Origin: Nonomuraea sp. PA05
GTDB taxonomy: Bacteria; Actinomycetota; Actinomycetes; Streptosporangiales; Streptosporangiaceae
Assembly: GCF_008086045.1 (NCBI RefSeq)
Contig: NZ_VSEY01000008.1
Coordinates: forward strand, 124,001 to 188,000
Reading direction: 5' to 3'
DNA: 64,000 nt
Both the position numbers and the translations under genes were made by a program. Below, piece by piece: positions 36,740 to 45,517 of the stretch (position 1 is its first letter; each line of letters begins with the position of its first letter). The notes under the pieces were generated by a model. The model was given only the letters and a program-made list of their open reading frames with translations. It had not been told where the DNA came from and made no database searches.

Positions 36740-36745
36740 TAAGCT
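36740..36745 (+). promoter_or_regulatory. Putative leaderless -10 of the SDR gene
   Basis: TAAGCT is followed by CCTCCT and ATG 36752. The pyrimidine-rich 6 nt before the ATG cannot serve as a Shine-Dalgarno sequence, which supports leaderless initiation. Confidence 0.45.
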
Positions 36746-36751
36746 CCTCCT

Positions 36752-37438
36752 ATGACTGATCGACCGAAGGCGCTGGTCACAGGCGCCTCCAGGGGTGTCG
36801 GCGCGGCCGTCGCGAGAGCCCTGGCCTCGACCCATGACGTGCTCCTCGGCGGCCGGGACGAGGCGGCGCTGACGGCGCTGGCCGCCGAGCTGCCCGGCTC
36901 CCGGCCGTGGCCGGTGGAGCTGACGCGGGTCACGGCGGCCGACGTCGAGGACGTCGAGCGGCTCGACGTCCTCGTGCACAGCGCCGGGGTCAGCGTGCTG
37001 GGCCGCATCGCCGACCAGCCCGCCGACGTGTGGCGGCGGACGATGGAGGTCAACGTCGTCGCGGTCGCCGAGCTGACCCGGCTGCTGCTGCCCGCGCTGC
37101 GCGCGGCCGGCGGCCACGTCGTGTGCGTCAACTCGGGCTCCGGCCAGCGGGCCAACCCCGACTGGGCGTCGTACGCGGCCAGCAAGTTCGCCCTCAAGGC
37201 GTTCGCCGACGCGCTGCGACTGGAGGAGCCCGCGCTCCGGGTCACCACCGTCTACCCGGGCCGGACCGCCACCGACATGCAGCGCGGCGTGCGTGCCTTC
37301 GAAGGAGGCGAGTTCGAGCCGGAGAAATACCTCCGGCCGGAATCCGTGGCCCGCGCGGTGCTGGCCGCCGTCACGGCCGGGCCCGACGCGCACCTCACCG
37401 AGCTGACCCTGCGCCCCCGGGGAGGCCCGGTCAACTGA
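36752..37438 (+). CDS. Short-chain dehydrogenase/reductase
   Basis: 228 residues with TGASRGVGAAVARAL (cofactor site), HSAGVSVLG, catalytic Tyr-Lys in WASYAASKFALKAFADALR, and YPGRTATDMQ. NADP preference is suggested by the GGRDEAAL segment after strand 2. The C-terminus is short. It ends 2 bp before the palindromic operator of the M20-hutF-hutI operon but is not obviously part of histidine degradation. Substrate unknown. Confidence 0.88.
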   Translation: MTDRPKALVTGASRGVGAAVARALASTHDVLLGGRDEAALTALAAELPGSRPWPVELTRVTAADVEDVERLDVLVHSAGVSVLGRIADQPADVWRRTMEVNVVAVAELTRLLLPALRAAGGHVVCVNSGSGQRANPDWASYAASKFALKAFADALRLEEPALRVTTVYPGRTATDMQRGVRAFEGGEFEPEKYLRPESVARAVLAAVTAGPDAHLTELTLRPRGGPVN

Positions 37439-37440
37439 AA

Positions 37441-37464
37441 GTGAATGGATCCATTCACTAGAGT
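37441..37464 (+). promoter_or_regulatory. Operator and leaderless -10 of the M20-hutF-hutI operon
   Basis: GTGAATGGATCCATTCAC (37441-37458) is a perfect palindrome and matches the hutU operator at 16 of 18 positions. It abuts TAGAGT (37459-37464), which lies 6 nt before ATG 37471. A repressor bound here would block the -10 directly. Confidence 0.8.
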
Positions 37465-37470
37465 GGCTGC

Positions 37471-38637
37471 ATGCTTGAGCCACTCGCACACCTGGGACGA
37501 GATCCGGAGACCGGCGGTTACCTTCGCGACGCGTGGTCGGAAGCCGACCTGGAGCTGCGCGAGTGGTTCGCGGGCGAGGCCGCGCGGCGCGGCCTCGCCC
37601 TGCACGACGACCGCAACGGCAACCTGTGGGCCTGGTGGGGCAGCCCGTCGCCGCGGCGCCCCGGCGTCGTCACCGGCAGCCACCTCGACTCCGTACGGCA
37701 GGGCGGCGCCTACGACGGGCCGCTCGGCGTGGTGTCGGCCTTCGCCGCGCTCGACCTGCTCCGCGAGCGGGGCGTGACACCGTCCGTCCCGCTGGGGGTG
37801 GCCTGTTTCAGCGACGAGGAGGGCGCCAGGTTCGGCGTGCCGTGCGCAGGCTCGCGGCTGCTCACCGGGGTGCTCGCGCCCGAGCGGGCGCTCGCGCTCA
37901 CCGACGACGACGGCGACACGCTGGCCGACGTGCTGAAACGAGCCGGGCGCAGGCCGCACGAGCTGGGCAGGGACGACGAGACGCTGGCCTGCGTCGGCAC
38001 GTTCGTCGAGCTGCACGTCGAGCAGGGCCGCGGGCTCGTCGCCGAAGGCCGTCCCGTCGGCGTGGCCGAGGCGATCTGGCCGCACGGGCGGTGGCGGTTC
38101 GACTTCCGCGGGCGGGCCGACCACGCGGGCACCACCAGGCTGGCCGACCGCGACGACCCGATGCTGCCGCTGGCCCGCATGGTGCTGGCCGCGCGCGAGT
38201 CGGCCGAGCGGCGCGGGGTGGTGGCCACCGTCGGCAAGGTCCGCGTCTCGCCCGGCAACGCGAACGCCATCCCCGGCCTCGTCTCGGCCTGGCTCGACGC
38301 GCGCGGCGCGTCCGAGCAGGCCGTGCGCGCGCTGGTGGCCGAGCTGTCGCAGGAGGCGGAGGTGCGCGAGGAGTCGTGGACGCCGGTCGTCACCTTCGAC
38401 ACGGCGCTCAGGGACCGGATCGCCAGGGCCGCGGGGGGCGACACGCCCGCGCCGATCCTGCCCACGGGCGCCGGTCACGACGCCGGGATCCTCGCCGCGG
38501 CAGGCGTCCCGAGCGCGATGTTGTTCGTCAGGAACCCCACGGGCGTGTCCCATTCCCCCGGTGAGCATGCCGAACGGGCAGACTGCGAGGCGGGAGTCGT
38601 GGCACTCGCGGACGTGCTGGAGGAGCTGTGTCGGTGA
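37471..38637 (+). CDS. M20/M28-family Zn amidohydrolase (allantoate amidohydrolase-like) in the hut operon
   Basis: 388 residues. Metal ligands are visible in TGSHLDSVRQGGAYDG (His, Asp), FSDEEGARF (Glu-Glu pair), ELHVEQG, and the C-terminal LPTGAGHDAG and GVSHSPGEH. The dimerisation domain lies about 190-310. Relatives hydrolyse allantoate, N-carbamoyl amino acids or similar amides. Here it is the first gene of an operon with hutF and hutI and shares the hut operator, so I infer that it removes the formyl group of N-formylglutamate, the HutG step. That activity is not proven by sequence. Confidence 0.85.
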   Translation: MLEPLAHLGRDPETGGYLRDAWSEADLELREWFAGEAARRGLALHDDRNGNLWAWWGSPSPRRPGVVTGSHLDSVRQGGAYDGPLGVVSAFAALDLLRERGVTPSVPLGVACFSDEEGARFGVPCAGSRLLTGVLAPERALALTDDDGDTLADVLKRAGRRPHELGRDDETLACVGTFVELHVEQGRGLVAEGRPVGVAEAIWPHGRWRFDFRGRADHAGTTRLADRDDPMLPLARMVLAARESAERRGVVATVGKVRVSPGNANAIPGLVSAWLDARGASEQAVRALVAELSQEAEVREESWTPVVTFDTALRDRIARAAGGDTPAPILPTGAGHDAGILAAAGVPSAMLFVRNPTGVSHSPGEHAERADCEAGVVALADVLEELCR

Positions 38638-38692
38638 CCTACTGGTGCGAGTGGGCGCTGGAGGAGCTGTGTCGCTGACGTACTGGTGCGAG
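38616..38692 (+). repeat. 41-bp-period duplication at the M20/hutF junction
   Basis: The 36-bp stretch starting GCTGGAGGAGCTGTGTCG occurs at 38616-38651 and, with two base changes, at 38657-38692. Copy 1 holds the M20 stop and a decoy GTG start that ends after 16 codons at TGA. Copy 2 holds the real hutF ribosome-binding site and GTG 38669. The duplication moved hutF downstream from an original overlap. Confidence 0.9.
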
Positions 38693-39994
38693 CAGGCCTG
38701 GCTGCCCGGCGGGGTCGCCGCCGACGTGCTCGTCCAGATCGACGGCGCCAGGATCACGCGGATCACCCAGGGCACGCCGGGCCCGGCGGCCGTGCGGTTG
38801 CCTGGGCTGACGATCCCCGGCCTGGCCAACGCCCACTCCCACGCCTTCCACCGCGCGCTGCGGGGCGCCACCCAGCGCGGCGCGGGCGACTTCTGGACCT
38901 GGCGCGAGCGCATGTACGAGGTGGCCGGCCGCCTCGACCCCAGTTCCTACCAGCGGCTGGCCACGGCGGTGTACGCCGAGATGGCGCTGGCGGGCGTCAC
39001 CTGCGTGGGCGAGTTCCACTACCTGCACCACGACCAGGGCGGCCGCCCCTACCAGGACGACCCCAACGCGATGGGCCACGCCCTCATCAGGGCGGCCCGC
39101 GCCGCGGGCCTGCGCATCACGCTGCTCGACACCTGTTACCTGTCGGGCGGCATCGGCGTCCCCCTGTCCGGCGTGCAGCTCCGCTTCAGCGACGGCGACT
39201 CGGAACGCTGGGCGACCAGGGCCGGCCTGCTGGCAGCGGCCTACGAGGGGCAGCCCGACGTGGAGATCGGCGCGGCCATCCACTCGGTGCGGGCGGTGCC
39301 GCCCGACCAGATGCCGGTCGTGGCGGAGTTCTCCCACCGGCACGCGGCCCCCCTGCACATGCACGTCTCCGAGCAGCGGGCGGAGAACACGGCGTGCGTG
39401 GAGATGTACGCGGCCACGCCCGTCCAGGTCCTGCACGAGCGCGGCGCGCTCGGCCCGCGCTCGACCGCCGTGCACGCCACTCACCTGACCGACGTGGACG
39501 TCGAGCTGCTCGGCCAGTCGGGCACCTACATCTGCATGTGCCCCACCACCGAACGCGACCTCGCCGACGGCATCGGCCCCGCCAGGGCCGCCGCCGACCG
39601 GGGCGCGCAGATCACGCTGGGCTCCGACAGCCACGCCGTGATCGACCTGTTCGAGGAGGCCAGGGGCATGGAGCTGAACGAGCGGCTGGCCAGCAGGAAG
39701 CGCGGCCACTGGCCCGCGGCCGACCTGCTCGCCGCCGCCGGCGGCGCCGGCCACGCCTCGCTCGGCTTCCCCGACGCCGGCCTGCTCGTGCCCGGCGCCT
39801 GGGCCGACCTGGTGTCGGTACGCCTCGACTCCGTACGCACGGCGGGCACGTCAGGGCTGGAGGCCGTGGTGTTCGCGGCGACGGCGGCCGACGTGCACTC
39901 CGTGGTGTCCGGCGGCCGTCGGGTCGTGGAGAACGGCGAGCACGTGCTGGGCGACGTCGCTGCCCTGCTGACCGAGGCGATCGAGGAGCTGTGA
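38669..39994 (+). CDS. hutF: Formimidoylglutamate deiminase
   Basis: 441 residues of the amidohydrolase superfamily. It converts N-formimidoyl-L-glutamate to N-formyl-L-glutamate and ammonia. The metal motif [39 protein letters not shown] and [25 protein letters not shown] are hallmarks of HutF. GTG 38669 lies behind GGAGG in the second copy of a local duplication. The last base of its stop is the first base of hutI. Its presence means the five-step pathway via formylglutamate is used. Confidence 0.95.
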   Translation: MSLTYWCEQAWLPGGVAADVLVQIDGARITRITQGTPGPAAVRLPGLTIPGLANAHSHAFHRALRGATQRGAGDFWTWRERMYEVAGRLDPSSYQRLATAVYAEMALAGVTCVGEFHYLHHDQGGRPYQDDPNAMGHALIRAARAAGLRITLLDTCYLSGGIGVPLSGVQLRFSDGDSERWATRAGLLAAAYEGQPDVEIGAAIHSVRAVPPDQMPVVAEFSHRHAAPLHMHVSEQRAENTACVEMYAATPVQVLHERGALGPRSTAVHATHLTDVDVELLGQSGTYICMCPTTERDLADGIGPARAAADRGAQITLGSDSHAVIDLFEEARGMELNERLASRKRGHWPAADLLAAAGGAGHASLGFPDAGLLVPGAWADLVSVRLDSVRTAGTSGLEAVVFAATAADVHSVVSGGRRVVENGEHVLGDVAALLTEAIEEL

Positions 39995-41160
39995 TGACCA
40001 CTGCCACGACCACTGCCACGACCACGCTGATCGACGGGATCGGCCTGCTCTACACCGGCGACCCGGAACGCGAGGAGATCGCCGACGCCGCGCTCGTCAT
40101 CGAGGACGGCCTGGTCGCCTGGTCGGGCCCGGCCGCCGAGGCGCCCGCCGCCGACGAGCGGGTGGACGCCGCGGGCCGGGCGGTGATCCCCGGCTTCGTC
40201 GACAGCCACAGCCACCTGATCTTCGCCGGTGACCGTACGGCCGAGTTCCAGGCCCGCATGTCCGGCGAGCCTTACACCGGGGGCGGCATCAGGACCACGG
40301 TCGCCGCCACCCGCGAGGCCGGCGAGGCCGAGCTGGCCACGCACGCCTTCTCCCTGGTACGCGAGATGCGCGCGCAGGGCACCACCACCGTGGAGATCAA
40401 GAGCGGTTACGGCCTGTCCGTCGAGCACGAGCGGCGCTCGCTGGAGATCGCCACCACGCTCACCGACGAGACCACCTTCCTGGGCGCGCACGTCGTGCCC
40501 GCCGGCATGGACACCGACGCCTACGTGCGGCTCGTGTCCGGGGAGATGCTGGAGGCGTGCGCCCCGTACGCGAAGTGGGTGGACGTGTTCTGCGAGGAGG
40601 GCGCGTTCGACGGCGACCAGACGCGGGAGATCCTGACGGCCGGGCAGAAGGCGGGGCTCGGCGTGCGCGTGCACGCCAACCAGCTCACCGAGGGGCCGGG
40701 GGTGCGCATCGCGTGCGAGCTGGGCGCCGCCTCGGCCGACCACTGCACGCATCTGAGCGCGGCCGACGTGGACGCGCTGGCCTCGTCGGGGACGGTGGCG
40801 ACGCTGCTGCCGGGGGCCGAGTTCTCCACCCGGTCGCCGTACCCGGACGCGCGGCGGCTGCTGGACGCCGGGGTGAGCGTGGCGCTGGCCACCGACTGCA
40901 ACCCGGGCTCGTCGTTCACCTCGTCGATGGCGTTCTGCGTGGCGCTGGCCGTGCGGGAGATGCGGATGACACCGCTGGAGGCGATCAGGGCGGCCACGTA
41001 CGGCGGGGCGCGCGCGCTGCGCCGTACGGACGTAGGCTGGTTGAGGCGCGGAGCTCGCGCGGACCTCGTCATCCTCGATGCCCCCTCCTATGTCCACCTG
41101 GCTTACCGGCCCGGCGTCCCCCTCGTTCACCAGGTGTTCCTCGGCGGTCTCCTCCTTTAG
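39994..41160 (+). CDS. hutI: Imidazolonepropionase
   Basis: 388 residues. It hydrolyses 4-imidazolone-5-propionate to formimidoylglutamate, step three of histidine degradation. Metal ligands are in [14 protein letters not shown], with [23 protein letters not shown] and ATDCNPGSS, all typical. The N-terminus has a low-complexity TTATTTATTT run encoded by a short repeat. ATG 39994 overlaps the hutF stop by one base (TGATG), so the two are coupled. Last gene of the operon. Confidence 0.95.
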   Translation: MTTATTTATTTLIDGIGLLYTGDPEREEIADAALVIEDGLVAWSGPAAEAPAADERVDAAGRAVIPGFVDSHSHLIFAGDRTAEFQARMSGEPYTGGGIRTTVAATREAGEAELATHAFSLVREMRAQGTTTVEIKSGYGLSVEHERRSLEIATTLTDETTFLGAHVVPAGMDTDAYVRLVSGEMLEACAPYAKWVDVFCEEGAFDGDQTREILTAGQKAGLGVRVHANQLTEGPGVRIACELGAASADHCTHLSAADVDALASSGTVATLLPGAEFSTRSPYPDARRLLDAGVSVALATDCNPGSSFTSSMAFCVALAVREMRMTPLEAIRAATYGGARALRRTDVGWLRRGARADLVILDAPSYVHLAYRPGVPLVHQVFLGGLLL

Positions 41161-41266
41161 GAGGACATCCAGAACCATCCCGCAGGCGTAGTTGTTGAGG
41201 GAATCTTTGCATCTGGCCGGACGTTGGCCGGGTATAGAACGCAGCTGCGGAACGAGGTGCCTGGGG

Positions 41267-42208
41267 ATGGCAAGGCCTACGGGGAGTCGCACGCAGGAGC
41301 AGCATGTCGCTGACCGCGATCTGCTGGGGACGTATCTGGCCGAGATCGGCCGCGTCCCGCTGCTCACGGCGGAGGAGGAAGTCGAGCTCGCCAAGCGGAT
41401 CGAGGCGGGTCTCTTCGCGGAGCAGCTGCTCGACAGCGGGGGCTCGGAGCCGCGGATCGGGGACGCGGCCGACGAGGAGCTGGAGCGCCTGGCCATCTCG
41501 GGCCAGCGAGCCAAGGAGGAGTTCATCCAGGCCAACCTGCGCCTCGTGGTGGCGGTGGCCAGGAAGTATTCGGGGCGGGGCATGCCGCTGATCGACCTGG
41601 TCCAGGAGGGGAACCTGGGTCTGGTTCGCGCGGTGGAGAAGTTCGACTACCGCCGGGGGTACAAGTTCTCCACCTACGCCACGTGGTGGATCAGGCAGTC
41701 GGTGGGGCGGGCCATCCACGAGCAGGCCAGGCCGGTGCGCCTGCCGACGCACGCCGGTGAGCAGATGACCCGGCTGATGCGGGTGCGGCGCGACATGCTG
41801 GCGGAGTTCGACGCCGAGCCGACCGACGACGACCTCGCCGGGATCCTCGACCTGCCGATCGAGCGGGTCCGCGAGCTGCGCCGCTGGGCCTCCGACCCGG
41901 TCTCGCTCCAGCTCGGGGTGGGCGACGAGGACGAGACCGAGCTGGGCGACATGATCGCCGACGAGACGTGGGCCGATCCCGAGCAGCAGGCGATCGACAT
42001 CCTGGAGCGGGAGCGGCTCGACCAGTGGCTGACCGGGCTCGAAGGCGTCACCAGCGAGATGCTGCGGTGGCGGTACGGGCTGGTGGACGGCCGCGAGCAC
42101 ACGCTGACGGAGGTGGGCGAACGGTACGGCATCGGCCGCGACCGGGCCCGCCGCATCGAGCGTGACGCGCTGGCGCGGCTGCGCAAGATGGCCACCGCGG
42201 CCGCCTGA
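41267..42208 (+). CDS. RNA polymerase sigma factor, RpoD-like group 2
   Basis: 313 residues: region 1.2 (LLGTYLAEIGRVPLLTAEEEVELAKRIE), region 2 (NLRLVVAVARKYSGRGMPLIDLVQEGNLGL, then KFSTYATWWIRQSVGRAI), region 3, and region 4 (TLTEVGERYGIGRDRARRIERDALARLR). It lacks the long acidic region 1.1 of a principal sigma, so it is a group 2 (SigB/HrdD-like) factor, probably for stress or stationary phase. ATG 41267 has GAGGTG 7 nt upstream. A TATAGA at 41233-41238 may be its -10. It stands alone before a strong terminator. Confidence 0.95.
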   Translation: MARPTGSRTQEQHVADRDLLGTYLAEIGRVPLLTAEEEVELAKRIEAGLFAEQLLDSGGSEPRIGDAADEELERLAISGQRAKEEFIQANLRLVVAVARKYSGRGMPLIDLVQEGNLGLVRAVEKFDYRRGYKFSTYATWWIRQSVGRAIHEQARPVRLPTHAGEQMTRLMRVRRDMLAEFDAEPTDDDLAGILDLPIERVRELRRWASDPVSLQLGVGDEDETELGDMIADETWADPEQQAIDILERERLDQWLTGLEGVTSEMLRWRYGLVDGREHTLTEVGERYGIGRDRARRIERDALARLRKMATAAA

Positions 42209-42217
42209 CTTCTCGGC

Positions 42218-42272
42218 AGGCCGCCGCCGACGCACCTGGGGAGGTGGCGCGTCGGCGGCGGCCTTTCTTGTT
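42218..42272. terminator. Strong bidirectional terminator
   Basis: AGGCCGCCGCCGACGC (42218-42233) pairs perfectly with GCGTCGGCGGCGGCCT (42249-42264), with a small nested hairpin in the loop and TTCTTGTT after it on the plus strand. It separates the convergent sigma factor and TetR genes. Confidence 0.9.
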
Positions 42273-42278
42273 CCGCGG

Positions 42279-42848
42279 TCAGTCCGTGCGCAGCAGGCGC
42301 CGCAGGAACTCCTCGACGGCCGCCTCCGCCGTGGCCTGGTCGCCGCCGCGCGCCACCAGCAGCGCGCTCTCGTTGACGGCCGCCAGCAACATGTGCGCGT
42401 GCAGGTCCAGGAAGCCGGCCGGCACCGCTCCTGTGGCGCCGAGCGCCGCCTTCAGCATGCCGAACGAGTAGCGCTCCTCCATGGCGCGCCACCGCTCCCA
42501 CCCCAGCACCGCCGGGGCGTCGATGAGCACGATGCGCCTGATGACCGGGTCGGCGGCCAGCCGGATCCAGGTGCGCAGGCCGATCAGCAGGGCCGCCTCC
42601 GCGCTCGGCGCGTCCCGCACCGCTTCGGTGATCTTCTTTCCCACGGCGGCCTCCGTGGCTTCCAGCACCGCCTCGAACAACGCGTCCTTGCCCGCGTAGT
42701 GGTGGTAGAGCGCGCCTCTGCTCAGCCCTGACTCCTGCAGCACGGTCTCGATCGAGGTGTCGTCGTAGCCCCTGTCGGCGAACAGCCGCGTGGCGATGGT
42801 CAGGACCTTCTCGCGGGTGGCCGCACCACGCTCTGCCTTGAGGTTCAT
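42279..42848 (-). CDS. TetR-family transcriptional regulator
   Basis: 189 residues. The N-terminal helix-turn-helix is classic: ATRLFADRGYDDTSIETVLQESGLSRGALYHHYAGKDALFEAVL. The C-terminal ligand domain is helical with a WERWRAMEERYSFGML region. ATG 42848 has no Shine-Dalgarno, but TACAGT lies 6 nt upstream. It is divergent from an alpha/beta hydrolase gene across a gap holding two palindromic operators, so it probably represses both itself and the hydrolase. Confidence 0.93.
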   Translation of the reverse strand: MNLKAERGAATREKVLTIATRLFADRGYDDTSIETVLQESGLSRGALYHHYAGKDALFEAVLEATEAAVGKKITEAVRDAPSAEAALLIGLRTWIRLAADPVIRRIVLIDAPAVLGWERWRAMEERYSFGMLKAALGATGAVPAGFLDLHAHMLLAAVNESALLVARGGDQATAEAAVEEFLRRLLRTD

Positions 42849-42854
42849 GGACCC

Positions 42855-42909
42855 ACTGTAGACAAACCGACTATCGGTCGGTAATTTCATAGACCGACAG
42901 TCGGTTTGT
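42855..42909. promoter_or_regulatory. Two TetR operators and leaderless -10 in the divergent gap
   Basis: ACCGACTATCGGT (42866-42878) and ACCGACAGTCGGT (42893-42905) are near-identical 13-bp palindromes 27 bp apart. They also sit in a larger inverted repeat, ACAAACCGACT (42862-42872) with AGTCGGTTTGT (42899-42909). On the minus strand TACAGT (42860-42855) is the probable -10 of tetR, next to the first operator. Confidence 0.8.
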
Positions 42910-42927
42910 GAAATGGAGGAGCCTCCC

Positions 42928-43731
42928 ATGAAGGGAATCAGCTACGTGGACGTGGGCCAGGGGCCGGTCAGCCTGTTCGTGCACGGCGTCGGCACCAGCT
43001 CCCATCTGTGGCGCAACGTCATCGCCGAGCTGCGCGACGAGCGCCGGTGCATCGCCGTCGACCTGCCGCTGCACGGCGGCAGCGCCCCGCGCGACGACCT
43101 GTCCATCCCCGCGCTCGCCGAGGCCGTCGAGGAGCTCTGCGAGCACCTCGGCCTCACCGGCATTGACCTCGTCGCCAACGACACCGGCGGCGCGGTGGCC
43201 CAGATCTTCGCCGTACGGCACCGCGAACGCCTGCGCACACTCACCCTCACCAACTGCGACGTGCACACCAACACCCCGCCCGAGGCGTTCAAGCCCACCG
43301 TGGAGCTGGCCGCCAAGGGCGAGCTGGCCGCGCTGACCGCGATCCTGCTCGACCAGCCCGAGCTGCTGGCGCAGACCGCGCTCGGCGAGGGCTACGAGCA
43401 CATCGAAGACCCGGCGGCGGTGGTGGACGCCTACCTCAGGCCGATCCTCAGCAAGCCCGGCGGCGGGCAGGCGTTCGAGCGCCTGCTGACCTCCATCGAC
43501 GCCAAGGACATGATCGCCATCGAGCCGCAGCTCACCGTGCTCACCGTGCCGACGCTCCTGGTGTGGGGCACGGGCGACCCGTTCTTCGAGCTGAGCTGGG
43601 CCCGCTGGCTGCGCGACACGATCCCGGGAGTCAAGGAGATCGTGGAGATCGAGGGCGGGCGGCTGTTCTTCCCCGAGGAGCGGGCCGCCGAGCTGGTGCC
43701 GCACCTGAGGAGGTTCTGGGCCCAGACGTAA
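42928..43731 (+). CDS. Alpha/beta hydrolase with Asp nucleophile (dehalogenase-like)
   Basis: 267 residues. The nucleophile elbow reads LVANDTGGAVAQ, so Asp replaces the usual Ser, as in haloalkane/fluoroacetate dehalogenases and epoxide hydrolases. The oxyanion region is FVHGVGTSSHLW and the acid is likely Asp in VWGTGDPFFE. The usual catalytic His segment (GHF..E) is replaced by EGGRLFFPEE, so no His sits at the expected place. GGAGGAG precedes ATG 42928 by 6 nt. It is divergent from, and probably controlled by, the TetR gene. Substrate unknown. Confidence 0.88.
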   Translation: MKGISYVDVGQGPVSLFVHGVGTSSHLWRNVIAELRDERRCIAVDLPLHGGSAPRDDLSIPALAEAVEELCEHLGLTGIDLVANDTGGAVAQIFAVRHRERLRTLTLTNCDVHTNTPPEAFKPTVELAAKGELAALTAILLDQPELLAQTALGEGYEHIEDPAAVVDAYLRPILSKPGGGQAFERLLTSIDAKDMIAIEPQLTVLTVPTLLVWGTGDPFFELSWARWLRDTIPGVKEIVEIEGGRLFFPEERAAELVPHLRRFWAQT

Positions 43732-43734
43732 GAT
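43729..43734 (+). promoter_or_regulatory. Putative leaderless -10 of the MOSC gene
   Basis: TAAGAT is followed by CGACGGC and ATG 43742, a near-consensus -10 seven nt from the start codon. It overlaps the stop codon of the hydrolase gene. Confidence 0.45.
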
Positions 43735-43741
43735 CGACGGC

Positions 43742-44503
43742 ATGCGAGTCGAGACGTTGCGCCGTTATCCGGTCAAATCCATGCTCGGGGAAGAGATCGC
43801 CGAGAGCCGGGTGAGCGAGCGCGGGCTCGACGGCGACCGGGCGCGCGCCGTGCTCGACGTCGCCACAGGAAAGATAGCCAGCGCCAAGAACCCCCGGCTC
43901 TGGAGCGCGCTGCTGACCGTCGAGGGCTCGCGGGCGCCGGGCGACGCGGAGCTGTCGGAGCTGCTCGGGCGCGAGGTCCGGCTGATCGACGTGCCGCCGG
44001 AGGGCGCCGAGCTGGAGCGGTCCGTGCCCGAGCGGGTGCTGGCCGAGGGCATCGAGGCCGAGGTGCCCCACACCATGACCACGATCGGCGCGGGCTCGCC
44101 GGAGGGCACGTTCTTCGACTTCGCGCCGATCCACCTGATCACCACCTCCACCGTCGAGCGGATCGGCGCGCTCGGTCCGCGCGGGCACGTCGAGGCCCTG
44201 CGTTACCGGCCGAACCTGGTGATCGCGACGGAGCCCGAGGGCTTCGTGGAGAACGACTGGGCGGGGCGTGAGCTGCACGTCGGCGACGACGTGGTGCTGC
44301 ACGTCATCGTGGCCAGCCCGCGCTGCGCGGTGCCGACGCTGGCGCACGGGGCGCTGGAGCGCGACACCGACGCGTTGCGGACGGTGGCCAGGCACAACCG
44401 GGTTCCGGTCTTCGACCGGGAGCCGCAGGCCTGCGCGGGTGTGTACGCGCGGGTCCTGCGGCCCGGGGTCGTCAGAACAGGCGACCCGGTAAGACTCAGG
44501 TGA
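43742..44503 (+). CDS. MOSC-domain protein with N-terminal beta-barrel
   Basis: 253 residues. The N-terminal MOSC_N-like part opens MRVETLRRYPVKSMLGEEI, and the MOSC domain (about 100-250) has the conserved Cys in VASPRCAVPTLAHG and RYRPNLVIATEPEGFVEND. MOSC proteins bind molybdenum cofactor or carry sulfur, as in YcbX and mARC; the exact reaction here is unknown. The 3' end overlaps the convergent siderophore-binding gene by 8 bp. Confidence 0.88.
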   Translation: MRVETLRRYPVKSMLGEEIAESRVSERGLDGDRARAVLDVATGKIASAKNPRLWSALLTVEGSRAPGDAELSELLGREVRLIDVPPEGAELERSVPERVLAEGIEAEVPHTMTTIGAGSPEGTFFDFAPIHLITTSTVERIGALGPRGHVEALRYRPNLVIATEPEGFVENDWAGRELHVGDDVVLHVIVASPRCAVPTLAHGALERDTDALRTVARHNRVPVFDREPQACAGVYARVLRPGVVRTGDPVRLR

Positions 44504-45422
44504 GTGGCGTCAGGTACTTGTCCAGGTCGTCGAGGATCTTGCCGGCGGCGGTGACGCCGATTCCGGTCATCCAGATCTCGTCGTCCACGTTGAAGGCGTG
44601 CTCCGCCTTGACCGCCTTCAGGTTCTTCCACAGCGGCCCGGCGGTGACCTCGGCCTGCGACTTGGCCGCCGCGTCACCGTACGCCGTGTAGAAGATCGCG
44701 TCGGCGTCGCCCTTCGCGATGTTCTCCTGGCTGATCTTGCCGAAGCGCTTGTCCTCCTGGTCGGCGAGCTGCTGCGCCTCCGGCCTGGGGATGCCGGCGT
44801 CGCCGAGGACGATGCCGCTGAACGACTCGGGGCCGTACAGGCGGATCTCGGTAGGCATGAAGCGCACGATGCCGACCTGCAGCTCGGCGAACTTGGCGCC
44901 CACCTCCTTGGCGCGTGTCTCGTACCCGGTCAGGAGCTGCCGCGCCTGGTCCTTCTTGCCCAGCGCCTCGGCGTCGAGCAGGAAGTTGTCCTTCCAGGTG
45001 ATGCCGACCTTCTCGGTGAACACGGTCGGGGCGATCTTGGAGAGCTTGTCGTAGAAGGCCGCCTGCCGGAACTTCGAGCCGAGGATGAGGTCCGGCTTGA
45101 GCGCCATGATGGCCTCGAGGTTGAGCTGCTGGAGCGTGCCGACCGGCTTGGTGTCCTTCAGGGCGGTGCCGAGGTATTCCGGCCAGGTCTGATTCTCCTG
45201 CGCCTGTGCCGCGCCGACGGGGGAGAGGCCGAGGGAGACCATGGTGTCGAGCTTGTCCGTGTCGAGCACGACGACGCGTTTCGGCGTCATGGGCACCTTG
45301 GTCTCGCCCATGGCGTGCTTGACGGTCCTGGTGGGACCGGCTTCCTGGGAGGTGGTCGAGGTCCCGCACGCGGTGAGCGCTAACACGGGGAGCATGGCGG
45401 CGATGGCCAGGCGGAGACGCAT
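44496..45422 (-). CDS. Iron-siderophore ABC transporter substrate-binding lipoprotein
   Basis: 308 residues. A lipoprotein signal ends LPVLALTAC, with the lipid-attached Cys about residue 18. The mature part is a FepB/FhuD-like periplasmic-binding-protein fold with PKRVVVLDTDKLDTMVSLGL, EAIMALKPDLILGS, and a long linking helix. It should capture ferric siderophore outside the membrane. ATG 45422 has AAGGA 6 nt upstream. An iron box lies 17 bp upstream. No permease or ATPase gene accompanies it in the window. Confidence 0.93.
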   Translation of the reverse strand: MRLRLAIAAMLPVLALTACGTSTTSQEAGPTRTVKHAMGETKVPMTPKRVVVLDTDKLDTMVSLGLSPVGAAQAQENQTWPEYLGTALKDTKPVGTLQQLNLEAIMALKPDLILGSKFRQAAFYDKLSKIAPTVFTEKVGITWKDNFLLDAEALGKKDQARQLLTGYETRAKEVGAKFAELQVGIVRFMPTEIRLYGPESFSGIVLGDAGIPRPEAQQLADQEDKRFGKISQENIAKGDADAIFYTAYGDAAAKSQAEVTAGPLWKNLKAVKAEHAFNVDDEIWMTGIGVTAAGKILDDLDKYLTPLT

Positions 45423-45439
45423 ACGCATTCCTTGATCGC

Positions 45440-45458
45440 TTAGGTAAGGCAAGCCTAA
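45440..45458 (-). promoter_or_regulatory. IdeR/DmdR iron box
   Basis: TTAGGTAAGGCAAGCCTAA is a 19-bp interrupted palindrome closely matching the actinobacterial DtxR-family box. It lies 17 bp upstream of the siderophore-binding gene, where it would block transcription when iron is plentiful. Confidence 0.88.
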
Positions 45459-45517
45459 GTATCTCATGTCCGGTTTGGCGAAGCCGAAATCGGGCCTGTG
45501 AGAAGCCCGAAACGAAC

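Noticed and set aside
34928..37438. ABC exporter and SDR as part of a mobile insert splitting the hut locus
   Set aside because: No repeats, integrase, tRNA end or base-composition change marks the edges, so simple rearrangement is enough.
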